Counted from the first letter of the stretch, positions 11,307 through 25,300 are shown. The stretch: DNA of 64,000 nt from Sphagnum compactum (GCA_965153455.1 OZ234495.1:14628875-14692874), one strand, 5' to 3'. Program-made: numbers and translations. Notes: generated from the letters alone by a model not told the origin.

Positions 11307-12290
11307 GTGTAAAAAAAGGAAAAAGAAACTTATCAAAATGAATTTGACAACAAACAAATGAAGTAACATTTGGTAAAATTAAAAGTTACAAAAGATACAC
11401 TTGCAAAAACACAAACTTACAAAAGAAACAAAAAATAATCAATAAATGGTGAAAGCTTAAACTAAACACATTGTTCTTGCCATGAAAAAAGAAAACAACA
11501 AACATACAATGTTATATTTATATGAAACAAAAGACCTAACTGAAACCCTAGACCTAATTTAAAACCTAACCTTAAACCTCTTTCTACTTTATATTGACTT
11601 TAAGTAATTTTGATTATGGTCGATTTCAATTTAACAATAAGAAATCATATCCATGGTTTGAAAGCTAAATTATGATTAACAATGACAAGACATCAATACC
11701 CTTGACATCTTATAAATTTTAATTATTGATTTTCAATAACTTTGACTATGGTAAATATTTATCATTAACCATAGATATTGATGAGCCATGGTTTGGCAAC
11801 TAAATTGTGGTTTAATAATGAACAAGACATCAATACCTTTAGCATCTTATGAATTAGAATTATGCACTTCATTTGTACACCCAAATTTTTAATATTTCAA
11901 CTTAAATTTGAAAGATATTAATACCTAAACCTTAAATTTTTCTCCACTATTTAATCACTATTTTCATTTCACTTAAATATGTTATTATTATTTGTTAAAT
12001 GTCAGCTTTTTAATCATATACATAAAAAATTTAGACACAAAAAAAATCAAAATTCATTTTTTATCCTTTTTTGGTTAAATATTAAGTATTCACTTTTTAT
12101 TAAAAAAATTGTTCTTTTAGTTAAATTTTTTAAATGAAAATTTTGTGTTGAAATTTTTCCATTCCCACTCCCTTTCTTAATTGTGAATCTGGAGATTTGT
12201 TGATTCTTATGAGATATTTTCATAACATGTTCTGGTGTGTCAAATACAATCTGATTACAAAGGTTGTCATACTACAACATATTTTTTGTT
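11307..12290. other. AT-rich spacer
   Basis: Very AT-rich, with a short direct duplication (CATGGTTTG followed by ...AGCTAAATTATG near 11653 and CATGGTTTGGCAACTAAATT near 11788). No gene is seen. The end nearest 12290 is probably the 3' untranslated region of the nitronate monooxygenase gene. Confidence 0.4.
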
Positions 12291-14693
12291 TCATACCATT
12301 GTGTGCAGGTGTGAAACTTTGGAATCTTGGGATTCTACTAAGCCTCGCAGCCTTTGTTCAATGATAGCCTGAGCTTCTTCTACGATGCTCCTTAGCACAA
12401 CTGCTGCTGGGAGGATTTCATTGATCTGACCTACACCTGTCCCCGCATACATTGCCATGTTCTCAACTTCACCTGTTGTTGTCAAATTTGGAACTTTTCC
12501 AGAGAATCGTGGAACATCTTCCTCCTGCATTCCAAATGTCACTTGGGATCAACATAACTGTGGGATGTATATGCTGGTGAAATATCCCAGAAAGGAAAAC
12601 TTTTGCTACCAGTTCAGCCCAAGAGAAACATGTCAGTATTGACAGCAGTCGATTGAAGTATTGGGAGTTTTACTGACCCGTTCAAAGACTGTGGTCTGCC
12701 CAATGATAGGCTGGTTGAGCTCATTTCCATTGGCTGCCAGTTTGTTCTTCCAGGTCTCAAAGAAGGGAGTTCGCAATGTGCGATGGGGAGCACCTGGCCA
12801 CCTCGCCCGACCATAGAGGTTGGTGTACTCGGTGTCTCCACTCGAAGCCTCTAGAATCTTCTGCTTATACAATGGATGCGCATAGGACTCCAAAGTTGCC
12901 AGAAACCTGCAACACCATGTGACAAACTCCTCAATTTAGTGGTCTGTTTGCAATGAGTGTTTTGGGAACAATGAGAACCTGAGCGTCAATTTTTGCGTCA
13001 CTTTTTGCATCAAGGGACTCTTGACTCATAAAATTGGTCTTGTGGGAGTGGACACCAGACTCAAGTATTTGACATGGTTTGTAGAGCACCAGAATACCTC
13101 TAGGGGAAGCTCCTTTCACACAAACATTGAGTGAACATTGAAGAACAAAGCAGAGTGTGAACCTGGTGCCCATGCAGATTCCCTGTGCTCCAAGAGCCAG
13201 GCAAGCAACATAACCTCGGGCATCCACAATGCCTCCTGCAGCTATGACTGGTATTTTGAAGCTCTTGACAGCATCCACAACGCTCGGCAGCAATGTCATC
13301 AACCCCATCTGTCCACATTCTCTAAGATGCAAAATAATTCAGAATCTGTAGTTTTCAATCAGAAACATAACAGTAGGGAAAATAGAGACATGATCACAGT
13401 TCTTGTCTCCCTTGCTGAATCAATAGGAGAATTTCAAGAATCCACTGCACCCATTGACTCATTATCTTTGGACAAAATTTGTGCTGAAGTTCTTTATCAT
13501 GACGAATTAATTCCTGACAATGTGAAGAGCAACCTATGTTGAGCAACAGTTAAGTTAATGAGGTTCATGCTTAATTCATCTTCTGCACCATTTTTTCTAT
13601 CACCCGAGTTCAATATCAATTCAAGTGTTAGTGTTTTTGGATGTGAAGTGACTGTACATAGATAGGCACAAAAACTCAAGTCCTGAACTAGTTTTGTGTA
13701 GAGATTTGTTTTACACCTGGTGCATGATGTGCCCACCAGCTTCAATGCCTTGAGCAATTATGGCATCCACCCCAGCTACAGCAGCCTTAATGGCATCTTC
13801 AACTGATCCCACCTTTCACACAATTTCACGAGATGCATGAAAAGCGTCAATCTACTGAATTGGCATTGGTTTCCAGTTTAGAACGGCAAGCAAAGAAACA
13901 GAGAGCCAGTTTGTGAGACCATTCAACTCCTGTGACAAAGGAGGATTTTTATCTGACCTGATGAACAACCTTGACACCTGCTCTATGAACTTCATCAACT
14001 TTTCCTTTGGGGAAATCCCCCCATGACACATGTAGGAATGCAACTTTCTCTTCAAGAACAGCCTGGAGAATCGGCTCATCAGGGAATGCCAGGATGATAC
14101 CCACACCAAAAGGCTTGTCAGTGAGTTCCCTAGTGCGAGCAATCATCCTCCTCAGCAGATCTACACGGTCCTACAATACCCCAGAAATCAGTTCATCAGC
14201 CATACTAAATCTCTCCTTTGCAGGCTTCATCATCCCTGAAAGAGAAACAGAATTGAGGAACAAAACAAAGATGATGCTATGTCTACAAGTCAAAAATGCT
14301 GTATCTACCAAACAACAATCATGCTGTTTCTCTACAGCCACAACTGTTTCCACTAAACCCGAAACCTGGGACTCCAACAAAACCATTAGAGTTTTCAAAC
14401 TTTAGATGAGTGGGATTACCATATGAAAATCGAAGCTTCACACACAGACTGCAATCTGCAGACTTATGTATGAGCTAGCATCTAGTAGGACATTTGGCTT
14501 GACACATGAATTAGAAAATCAAAAGAAATCTTGGCAGCAATCTGAAGATCCAAACCTGAGGAGGTGCCCGAAGGAAGCCAAGACCACCTGCATTAGCTAC
14601 CGCAGCTACCAGGTCAGGACCAGAGATGTCAGGCCCCATGGGCGCTAACACTACGCCATTTTCCACTCCCAGAATTCCTCCCCATCCTCCCAT
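12291..14693 (-). CDS. Nitronate monooxygenase / 2-nitropropane dioxygenase family protein
   Basis: FMN-dependent TIM-barrel enzyme of the NMO family. Members oxidise alkyl nitronates, and the plant role is poorly known. Inferred exons, minus strand: 14693-14556, 14170-13958, 13812-13717, 13308-13163, 12906-12678, 12524-12291. All are GT-AG, and together they give 1056 bases (351 aa), close to the usual plant length. The N-terminus has the typical GILGVENGVVLAPMGPDISG block. FMN and active-site regions visible are DAIIAQGIEAGGH (conserved His), PVIAAGGIVDARGYV and GAQGICMGTRF. C-terminal blocks are YGRARWPGAP and MYAGTGVGQINEILPA. Start choice: Met at 14693 (MGGWGGIL) matches relatives. An in-frame Met four codons upstream at 14705 is possible. 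The exon 4 donor is GTTCAC, weak but frame-consistent. Confidence 0.9.
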
Positions 14694-15179
14694 CAGGACA
14701 CACACAGCGTCTCCCTCTGTCTCTGGACCCTAAACCCGAAACGCTATTTCTCGGAGTGTCGTTCTCTTCTAATTCTCTGGTTTTTCCGTTTTGCTTTCAA
14801 GTCTTCTCCCAGGGGTATTTGAATTCAGTTTAGATTTCGGAAGTTTCATAAGAAGGGCAGCAAACTAAGCACAACCCATTGCTGGATCCTGACAATCTGA
14901 CGCAAACAAGAGGCGATCTGATCGACTCAGGCAAAAGCAAAGAATAAATGCGGTCTTCTCCAAAAGGGCACTCGAATTAATTCCAGCTTAGATTTCGGGA
15001 AGTTTCACAAGAAGGCCAGCAAACTAAGCATAACCCATTGCTGAAAATCCTGATCCTCTGACGCAAGCAAGCAAAGCAAAGCAAAGCAAGGCTGCCGAAA
15101 AGTGAGCCGCCAACCAGAGCGCCCCGTGTCAACAAGATTCTTCTCTGAGATAACTCTAGACCTCTGACGTGTGGCACTG
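14694..15179. repeat. Direct duplication of about 100 bp upstream of the nitronate monooxygenase gene
   Basis: Two imperfect copies lie at about 14818-14919 and 14972-15075. Shared blocks include TTAGATTTCGG, AAGTTTCA followed by AAGAAGG, CAGCAAACTAAGCA followed by AACCCATTGCTG, and a TCTGACGCAA block. They lie in the 5' leader or promoter of the minus-strand nitronate monooxygenase gene. Part may be transcribed leader. Confidence 0.75.
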
Positions 15180-16789
15180 AGCCTTAAACCCTAAAATCAC
15201 TTGTTACTTTTTGTCTTTTTGTAACACGAGGTTTCATATCATCATGAAATGTATAAAAAAATTCATATGACTAATTTTTTTAAATGAAATTTGTTTGATA
15301 AACATACAAATAATTCGCTTCAATTCCTTTAAATCTTATTAAAATAAGATTTGAAAATTTACGCAATAATTGATTAAGATAAAAACACCTCAATTTTTAA
15401 ATTAATATAATTTTTAATATAATTATTTTTGAGACATATAAATGTTTTTAATTAATTTGATGTTATTTAAAACTTTCAATATAGCTTTGACAAAAATTTA
15501 ATAACAAAAATCATGATGAATTAATTTTTAATTAAATTTTTCTTTTGTTATTGTTGTTGTTTTTTATGTTATAAAAATTTATTATTGCCTTAAGATAGTA
15601 GATATGCATGTATGATTTTAGGTTTTACCAAACATGCATGGGACAAACACGATTAATTTTTAAAAGTTGGGTGGTGGTACAATGGGGTTTATAGGTGAAA
15701 ATTTAAGGAAAGCAAAAGGGTTAAAGTTATGTTTTTGTTTTTTTTTATTTTTAATTTTTTTTTATGAGGTATCAATAGGTATAAGGAGTGGATAATTCAA
15801 TTAGATTGAAAGAATTACAAGTTATAAATGGAGCTTTAAGTAAAGGGGACAAAGGGTTAGGATTTAGGGTTTAGGCATAGAGAAAAGAAGACTGGACACA
15901 GAAGTGACATGTACAAAAAGAAAGAAAAGAAGATTAACAGACCACATAAAAAGCAAACTCAACCGAGTGTGCTTCCAAAAACTACACACTTACAAGACTA
16001 AACAAAATGATTTGGAACAATCCAAAGAGTGAAATTCAAAAAAAATTTGCTCTATTGAGCAACCCTCTACTCCTCTTTAACAGAATTTGTTTCAGGGTAA
16101 GCCTTTATTCAGAAGGACAACAAGGCTTAACCATCTGAGAAACAAAGAAAATTTTAGAACTACACAGCTTCAAAACCCTGTAAAACTGAGTATTGATAAC
16201 ATCCAACTGAGCAGTATTAGAGATATTGGAAAGAAATTGAGGCAGTACAAAGCATGTCAATACTGGCATAGTCTGGTTGAGAACATTTACCAAAGATATC
16301 ACAGGATATACCTTGAGGACGTTGCTTCATCGCTAGATCCAAGTTACAAGAAATTACTACTCTTTCTGTCTTCCGAAAGAGTACACTTTCTTTCACAGAG
16401 AAAGAATGCATGAGCAGCTCAGTAACAAGTTACAGTTACCTCTGCGCCACCATATTTGTCTTTGAAATCTCAGTCATTTTCTTGTAGTCACAAGACTCTG
16501 AGAAATTTCCCAGTAGATGGCATATACATTTCTTCTTACCTCTTCAGTTGTAATGTGTCTGTCAACTGTGGTCAACTGTGAGCTGTGTGTATGTGTATGC
16601 ACTTCCACCAGTATCACCATACTGTACTAACTACGTCATCTAGATTGAGATACCGTAGTATTTGCTCCCTTGCTTTCTTGGCTTACTAGGCATTTCAGTG
16701 AAGAACTATCTGAGACAAAAGGGGAATGGACATAATCATTGCCAAAAATTGGCAGCAACACATACAATAGTCCACATTGTTGGACAACA
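15180..16789. other. Spacer and 3' flank of the dilute-like gene
   Basis: 15180-15900 is strongly AT-rich, with no coding signal. 15900-16789 is less AT-rich and is probably partly the 3' untranslated region of the minus-strand gene ending at 16790. The short frames on both strands in 16087-16413 show no family resemblance. Confidence 0.4.
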
Positions 16790-19700
16790 TTACAATGATG
16801 ACATCCAAGCTTCCCTCAGTAGTTGAAACCGAGAAGCTCCAACTGCCTCCTTCTTTTTCCCAGTGCCAGTCATGTTGTCATAGTGAGGTTTATCTTCCAA
16901 CAATGCAAGTGGGTTTTGGTACTCATCCAGTTCCTCATCACTGGTGTACCCTTTCCTCAAAGCTGAGGAGCTGCTCCTTCCCCAAGTGAGAGCTCCAGGC
17001 GGCTCTCCAATCCAAACACGCACCAAGTTTACAGATGGTGGCGAGTAGAAAGTGGGAGGGACACAGGCCATAGCAATATCATCAGGACTTATGTCTGCCT
17101 CACCTTGCTTCTTCCTTTCGATTGACACCTGCAGTAAGACAAAACTCTCAGTGCTCCATTGGAACATTAGTTCTGAGTTCACCAGAAACTAAGCACAGCA
17201 AAAAACTAGTGTTCTGCACCCTGTCTTTCAGTTCAAGGATTCCAGGTTCCACATGGGCATTATGAAGGCATACCTCAGTATTAAGTGCAGCCAAAAGGGT
17301 AGGGGAGATTGGATCCGGAGAAAAAATGTCGGGTACAAAGTTGGCCAACACTCGCCGTATAAGAGGTAAGCTCAATGCTGGACATACCTGCAAGAACCAT
17401 ACCCTCAGAGAGTTTGATCTTTAGTACTTGGCTGATCTTGCAGATCTCACAGAGAGTTTATGTTCTGATGCCCACTGCCTTAGAAAAGTCTAGAAGAATG
17501 AAAAGGGTTTTGAGAGAAGTTACCTCTTTTCTTATCTCACTGTCCAAAAGAATGTCCTTTGGCAACATCAGAAGATCACCAGTGGCCTTAAGCAGATTGA
17601 ACTGTACAGGTTCTTCATTATCTTCATTCTCCTTTGGCTTTGCTGTAATCCCTGCTCCATTGCTGGTTTCTGTCAGGATTCGGTCTTTGACACTCACAAG
17701 AGCTGATAGCCATGTTGACCAGTTCACCACCTGCATGGGTACTGCTGTGTGAGAATAATGCTTATCTCTCACGTTTTGCCCACACATAAAGACAACTTTT
17801 GGGAACTTACCACATTTTTCAGATGAGATCCAGCTCCAAATGTGAGGCCACCAATGGGAATTGGGAGGACAGAAAGATCTGTGATTGGATCTGCAAGAGG
17901 ATCGGTGGGACTATCGTCCTCTGGATCCCGCAAAATTCCATTGAACATTGCCACATCCAGTCTTGCTACACATTCCTGAATCACCTGCAAAAGCAAAGAA
18001 ATCTTGTGAATCCCCTTGCCATAAAGGTCACTAAGCAAATACCTCCATGAAAAAAGGAAACATTATGTAATCCTACCATTTTCTTAAGCACTGGTAAACA
18101 GCCACAGTCATGCCCTTCGCCTTGAAGAGGACACAGCCGTTTCAGAGCATCTGTGAAGGCTTTCTTCCATATCTCCACAGAAATGTTTCCTTGGCGGGTG
18201 TCACCAAGTTTCCGAGGATGGGAGTCTAGTTTTCCCTTTGAAAATGGTTCTCTTGCATCACCAGAAAACTTGTTGTTCAGGTCCCCATTCACCTCAGCTG
18301 CACTACCCCTTGTACTTGTAGGGACAGCAAGCTGCATCTGTGGTGTCATTGCCTGTAAAGACATTGATGTATTGATGTCACAAGAATTAGAGGCTTAACT
18401 AGTATGTCAGGTGACCTGAAAAATTTTGCAACCCTAAAATGGCAACTGTTGTGACATAGATTCTCATCTTCAAGCACTCAAACTTGACAAATTGTCCACT
18501 ACAGGGGGAGATATCTCATCAAGGAGGGGCTTTGCTCCATCTTCCACAACCTAAAGAGACAATCAATGATGCTCACCTGCCACCATACTGACTCCAAGAC
18601 CCTTCCATGAATCCATGCTTCAACTCTCATAAGTCCAGAAAGGAACATGCTGCAAGTCCGCCAATCCTTGCCAGCTGCTCCTGATGGTAGATTTAGCATC
18701 TGGCTCACATCCTGTGCCAACTTGCTCTTTCGTAACTGTTGGGATCGCAAGGCTCGAGCAGCAAAGTCACTGCCATTTGCATTACTACTGGGCACATCAC
18801 CATCCATCTCTGCACTAGAGGCTGTGACCTCCACGTCCTCACAAGACTGACTGATGGTTTCTCTCAAAACCACTACGTTTGACCACCAGTATGTCAACCT
18901 GTGTTCGTTTATCACAAAGGAAAACACAGGAGTAAGAAGCAGAATGTGAAACCCTACAATGACAGACAGAGGTACAAGCATCCTTAATGGAGACACACCA
19001 AACAAATCATGCAGGAAAAGTTTTAAAAAAAACAAAAGACCTTGGGACATCGTTGCCACAAGCTCGAACAACCAACACAAGCCCCAACACAATGTTCCTG
19101 GCAATGCTTGGTCGTCTTTCTGGGTTCCAGTTTTTGTACAAATGGATGTAGAATCTTGCAAGGCGGCGGGCAGGTGTGTGAACCTTATGAGCAGAGCTTG
19201 CATGCTCTGCCACAACTGAATACAATGCAACTTCAATGGCTGCTGAGTCTCGAAGCTCATCTTCTAGCTTCAGTACTTGACGTTCTAGTTGACGGATCCT
19301 CTCCTCTCCTTTCTCTACTTTAGAAGCAGCTCTGGCCTCTGCAGTTGCTGCTCTCCATTGGTCAATTGTTCTTCTCTCTACTGTTGCAAGCTTTGCTCTT
19401 GCTTCACCTAACACACTCATACCAGTCCCCTCAACAATGTCATCCGCTGTTGTTGGCAATGGTTCTGCTGAGGTCTCCGATGCACTAACATAAGCTAACA
19501 GAAGTGAAGGAGATGATCCAGGTGATGGCAGTCTCCTTCCTCCAGTGCCACCAGGAGGTGGAGTGCCGTTGGAGATTGTTGTTGTTGGAGTTGTAAAAGC
19601 ATCTGCCGAAGACCGCACGGGCACAACAGAAAGATTGGCTCTGGAACGTCCATCTTTGGACTTGGATGCTTTTCTCCATGCATATGCTGCTGCTGCTGCT

Positions 19701-19825
19701 GTTGCTGCAGATCTTACAGAGGAGATTCCTGTAGGCTTTTCTGCAATTCCAGTTGTGGAGGAAGATTTTCCTCCACCTATGTGTAAACCTTGAGCCTCCT
19801 CGGCCAAAGTTGGAGTATCACTCAT
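16790..19825 (-). CDS. Plant coiled-coil protein with dilute-like C-terminal region
   Basis: Member of a plant-specific family related to Arabidopsis proteins annotated as gar2-related or EEIG1-like. Its biochemical role is not established. Inferred exons, minus strand: 19825-19041, 18898-18577, 18352-18077, 17984-17811, 17730-17524, 17387-17274, 17128-16790. All are GT-AG, and together they give 2217 bases (738 aa). The N-terminus is Ala- and Ser-rich, with a poly-Ala run from GCA/GCT repeats near 19690. A coiled coil follows (KGEERIRQLERQVLKLEDEL) at about residues 175-200. Then come conserved blocks VHTPARRLARFY, LTYWWSNVVVLRETIS, GHDCGCLPVLKKM, ECVARLDVAMFNGILRD and LPIPIGGLTFGAG. The Trp- and Cys-rich part resembles myosin dilute (DIL) tails, where it may bind cargo. 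Start: MSDTPTL at 19825. An open in-frame extension to 20062 is hydrophobic and reads like leader with an intron, so I rejected it. Confidence 0.87.
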
Positions 19826-20740
19826 TGTTTCTCCTCCTCCTCTATCGGTAATAAAACTGCAAAACAAACAAAAAAAACGCCCTCTGCAAAAAAGGGAGAC
19901 AGAAGAGATAGGGCACCACAGGATCAGCAAAACTTTCTCCATACCTCTTGTCGTTTGACATTCAAGCTTCACGACAGAGTTTGAGAAACAAGACATCCAG
20001 ATGCTAGAGCTCACAAATGCAGCAGAAGAATCAAATTTTGTGTAGAGGAGGAGGAAAGGCACTGAAGGACACTGGAATCCTGATCACATACCTCAAGGCT
20101 TCACCATGCGTGGACGGACATCATTCTCCTCTTCTTCATCATCTTCCCTTCCATTGCCCCCGGCTTCCTCCACTTCTTCCCTCCATCACGCCGCAACTAG
20201 CAGGATGAAAATACACATCATGGCAAGTAACCAAAACAAATACGCAGCCCGAGGAAGTTCCATCTCTCTCTGGATCCTTCTTCACTGCTAGTGCTGTAGG
20301 TACACCCCCCACCTCCTCTCATAATCTAGGAAAAAGAAGCACCTGAGGAGACTTGAGTCAGTCCTCTTGGAAGAAAGCTCTCAAAGAAACCGCGAAAAAG
20401 CTTTCAAGACTACAACAACATAGCGTCATCCAAAAAACTGGTTTAAGGTAACACTGTTGTTCTATTTATAGCTCCTTGGCACACATCCGACCTCGTGCAA
20501 GCTAAGAACTCACGACAACAAGCGAGAGAGAGAAAGAACAGAGCGCTGAGCTTCGTCTCGTTGCAAACGCGCATTCTCTCGGAAGCGAGAGCCTTGGCGG
20601 CGACGAACATTCTGCCTTCCTGGAATCGCGTATTCTCGGAAGATCACGATTCTGACCAGAATGAGTCGACAGAATCGTCTTTGCTATCAGTAATTTCCGA
20701 ACATTCTGCAGCCTTGGAATGCCGTGTTATCAATAGTATG
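19826..20740. other. 5' leader and promoter region of the dilute-like gene
   Basis: Contains pyrimidine-rich and TTC/TCC-rich stretches (20120-20200) typical of plant 5' leaders. On the minus strand, sites such as TTTTTGCAG ahead of the start codon suggest a leader intron. No separate gene is supported. A small open frame at 20495-20767 on plus has no known relatives that I recognise. Confidence 0.4.
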
Positions 20741-21184
20741 AAAATGGGCTCATTTTCAGTTCTGTAGAAGTGTTTTTTTTTTCCTTGACAAATTTTGTTG
20801 TTTTTTTTATTAAAAACATTTTGAAATTTCTGGAATTTGTTTTTCCAATGTAAATGTTGGTGGGTATTATTGTATGTGAGAAATCAATAGTTATATATAA
20901 ATCTATAGACATTCGATACAATATGACAAACCCAAAACATACAAAAACTTGTATCTTATGTATAATTAATTTAAATGAAAAATTTGCCAAATTTCATTTG
21001 TGGAGGAGGATTGGGTTTCATTACACATTGTGAATACTAATATGATGAAGTATTTTGTCGTAGAATTTTAAATGCCACGTGCAATTTTTTTTCCTTACAT
21101 TTTGTAAGTCATCATTCAATTCTTTTAATATATACAAATTGATGTATCCCTAGGTTTATTGAGAAGTATGAAGTGAAGAACTAG

Positions 21185-21481
21185 AGGTGCATTCACACTC
21201 GGTGTTAAGGACTTTAGTGTTAAATCCATTAACACCAAGCTAGTTGTTTAAAACCTACACCTATTCACCACGAAGATTTTAGGTTAAGTTAACATTCGCT
21301 TGATATTAAATGATCACCCATTTAACATTGGGTGCCACCTAAACCTATTTACCACGAAGATTTTAGGTTAAGTTAACATTCGCTTAATATTAAATACTCA
21401 CCAATTTAACATTGGGTGCCACCTAAGATGCCACCTGCGTTTTCACTTAACATTGACTTAACATTAGGTGTGAATGCACCT
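21185..21481. mobile_element. MITE-like element with 14-bp terminal inverted repeats
   Basis: The ends are perfect inverted repeats AGGTGCATTCACAC and GTGTGAATGCACCT. The 297-base body has no coding capacity and contains a direct duplication of about 85 bases (near 21256-21340 and 21341-21424). The duplication shares ACCACGAAGATTTTAGG, TTAAGTTAACATTCGCTT and TTTAACATTGGGTGCCACC. Flanks are TAG on the left and TAA on the right, which might be a worn 3-base TAA/TTA target duplication as in Tourist/Harbinger MITEs. The superfamily is not certain. Confidence 0.7.
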
Positions 21482-22167
21482 TAATTGATATTTGATTTTT
21501 GCAATGGAAATCCAAATCTATGACATGTTCCCTAGCTTGAAAGAAAAAGAAAAGAAATGAGAACTTCAAGATGTGATTAAAATAATATCACAAATTCCAT
21601 TTCAAAGTGAAATCGACCTACACAGGCCAAGAAAGAAAATGATTAATGCAGGTTGAAACCGTAACTATGCATGGATGAGTTATGAACAACAAATTTTCAC
21701 AAGATTCATGGCATCTCAAACTTAAGAAGATTCATCACTTTCTTCCCTTATAGTATATTCTAAGATTGGTGACAAGGGTTACATTGAAAGAATAAAAAAT
21801 TTAAAAATTTTAAAACAAGAATCTCAATTGTTTAAAATATTGTTAAGTTACAAATACACATTGTACATGTTCAGGACCATCACATATGAACTCTAATTGA
21901 AAAGCTATCAATGAAAAAGTTATAACCTTCCAAAAAAACCTTTTCAATGTCATTTTACGTGTTCCGATCAAACATTATTTGACCTTTATTTCTTGAGGTT
22001 TTACATTGTGAGAAAATAGGCGTTTTGCAACTAAGTTTTAGTTATAATTTTGAATTGCAATGACCACTTACAACTCATCATATTTCTACATTATCAGTGT
22101 TTTTAAACGAATCACAATAGTTGTAACAACACAATTCATCATATATGAAATTGTATACTTATGCAAC

Positions 22168-22320
22168 TTGTGTAATTATGTTGTAATTAAATCGTTGTAA
22201 TTACTGTGTCATTACATTACAATTATTATCCCATTACATTGTAACTATTGTGCCATTATGTCACAATTATTTTGTAATTACAAAAGTAATAATGTGTTGA
22301 TGTGGTAATAATGTGTTGAC
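22168..22320. repeat. Short degenerate array of ATTACATTGTAATTATTGTG-like units
   Basis: About five diverged units of roughly 28-30 bases, each containing GTAATTA or GTAACTATTGT and CCATTA or TCATTAC blocks. Low complexity. A related text appears near 39070-39190. Confidence 0.5.
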
Positions 22321-25300
22321 AAATCATCAATGGACACATGTCAATTTTAAATTTATTTTAATATCTAATTTTTTAAAATTTAATTTGAATCATTCAACTT
22401 AATTAAGGTGATAAAATGTTGACACATGGCACTTGGATCAATAGGTAGGTAGGCCTAGGTTAAATAAGGAGGTAGTTATGCTTAGGTAAATAAGTTTGGT
22501 AGGTTTAGGTCATGTAGGCAAGTCATTTGGGATTTTTTTAAAATTTTGGGTTAACTTTTAGGGGCCAAACTTTTTTTTATTGATTTATTCCAAATGTCAT
22601 CTTTTTAAAGTATTCCTAGTGCACTTAATTTTATACTTTACAAACTTGAAATGTATGACAAACAATATGGGATAAGTAATTAGTTGCATCCTATTAGAAG
22701 ACATACCATTTAGCAAACATTTAAGCCTTTAGAAAACTTCAAATCCTATACATTGTCCCTTTTCTTTCAAGTGCAATTTTTTTTTTCAAACCTTGATTTG
22801 GCACACCCACATCTATTTAGATTGTTCAAAAAGGATGCAAAATGACAAAAATATGGTTCTCAAAAGTAAACAAGGTCAATGTTTGGTCATCAACATAATT
22901 CACACTTTAAGATTCAACACATTTGTCATTTTCATGATTCTTTTGTGTTGTTCCTTTACCTTTGGAGTTCAAATAATTGATGTAGATTTAACTTGGTGCA
23001 TTCATAGCACTTTAAATTACTGAAAATGGACTGAAACCAAGGAAAATATGAGGTTTAAAAATAAAAGGTCTTAAAAAAAAAACACGCACTATGTGATTTG
23101 CTTTGTGTTTCTTCTATGTTGTTCCTTTGTTTCTAAAGTTGAAACATATAATGTAAAGTTTACCTTAGCATTCCCATGATGAAAACACATTGCACAAAAT
23201 AGACAAAAAACAACAAAAATCCAAATTGTTCAATCACTAACCAACAATCAATGATGGGTGGTTTTACCTTAAGATGGTCTATCTACTAAATATACTAATT
23301 GTTATAATTCATAATAGTTAATAAGTAGTAATATTAACTATTAATTTGGAATCTATATATTAATGTATAATAGTAATAGTAATAATAACCTTATTATTAT
23401 TATTACATAATACCTTAAGCTAGTTATTAATTATTACCTTTTAGTTATGTTAAGCTAGTTTATGGTAGCCTAGATTAAAATTATTTTTATTATTATTATT
23501 ATTATTGTTACTAGTAGTTGGGTACTTACACAAAGATCTAATATAATAGTTGTAAAATGATTTCAAATTAATTGTTAATGAATGCTTCATTTATTTAGGT
23601 TGTACTATAGTTGTCATATGTGATTTTTATGAAACTTGTTAACACAATCAAACATGGTTGACCAAAACTGTATATATGATGTGTATAGTCATTTGTATGA
23701 GGTCCATCTTATAACTAATATGTAATTACAATAAAACTCCATGAATTTTTTATGTGGGATTTTATTTTTTAATTCCCTATATTTTCATGGGATAGTTGCA
23801 ATGTAGTTATAGACTAGTTATTTCAAAGCTTTAATTGATGGGTAATGAAATTTTAGCAAACACAATTTTTCATAATGTTAATGGTCAAAAGTCAAATTAT
23901 CAAATTTTTGTCAATATTGAATCTTAAACATTTTTTTGGCCATAACTTGAATTTTAGATCACTACATGGAGGATATGAGTTCACTTTCAATATCAACGCT
24001 TCAAAAATTGTTCAATGGTAAAAAGAAGGTTTAAATTGGAAAAGATTTTACACATTTATTTTAAAATTTTGAAACAATTGTGAGATTTTAACTCCCAAAG
24101 TGAGAACATTTTTGGGAATGTTGGGTTTTGCCTTTATGCACTCCCCCACACTTGCAAAATAATGTGTTTGAGTCCCATGACATTATTTCAATTTGTTTCC
24201 CTTTTTAATGTTTTAACTTTGATCATGATGTTAAGGCTAAAATCACAACACTAACTTTTGAATTTCAGAAAAAAAGATGGTCAATAATTTTTTTTTAAAT
24301 GAATTTGAAAAACAACAATGTACAAAAATATAAGAAATCGAATTTTAAAATTTTTTGTTGTTATGTGTTATCACATCAACAGTGAACACCATTGAGTTTG
24401 ATTAAATTTGAACAACCAAGATATTCACTCTGAATACATTTCACCTCAACAAAGAAAATAAACATGTGTCCAAATGAACAACAATGGCTAATATTGACAT
24501 GTCCATGTATGTATATTAGCCATTTCCATAACATTTCCAATAAAACACATTTTCATACATGGAAATGTTATTGACTTATCAAAGATAAAAGATGAACTTT
24601 TTTAACAACCATTGCCTAGGAAGAACCCAAAACCCTAATTCACAAAATTAAATTTCAACATTTCAACAAAATGGATCTTTGTGAAAATAACTTAAATTAC
24701 AGATGGAAAATCAAATTTGAATCATTTAGCTTGAAAAAAATTGTGTCTAAGTAGGGCTAACATTTACCAATGTCATTTTAAGTATTGTGTATACATGCAT
24801 GAAATATGAGGTTTATACACATTTGATTATATTCGTCGTTAAGGTCATTAATAGACCTTAAGCTACATTTAGACATGGTGTTAATGACCTTAGTGGTAAG
24901 GTGCTTTAACATGAACATAATGTTCATAAACAATGATGTCCTACCATCAAAGATGATGGTACCTAACACCAAAGGTGGTGATTCACATATAAACTGATTC
25001 TTTAACTAGTCATGGTAAAATTGTGCCTACCATTATTCTAATAATGAGTCATATTCACATATTGTGTTGGTATGTTCATAGGGTACATGGTGTTTAATAA
25101 TGAATATGTGAGAATGTCACAAATGACAACTGTAACATCATCATTAACATCACCATTGCCAACATCATCATTGATAATTTCTTCCATGAATATCCATTCT
25201 CATTCATAATAGATGTAATTCATCCACCACCATCCATTTTCCATCCATAACGTGTAATTAGTTTTAATGAACATATAGTTAACTTGTAGTTAATTTATAA

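Noticed and set aside
19007-20062. Longer start of the dilute-like protein at 20062
   Set aside because: The extension is hydrophobic, unlike the family, and contains acceptor-like sites typical of a leader intron. MSDTPTL at 19825 fits better.
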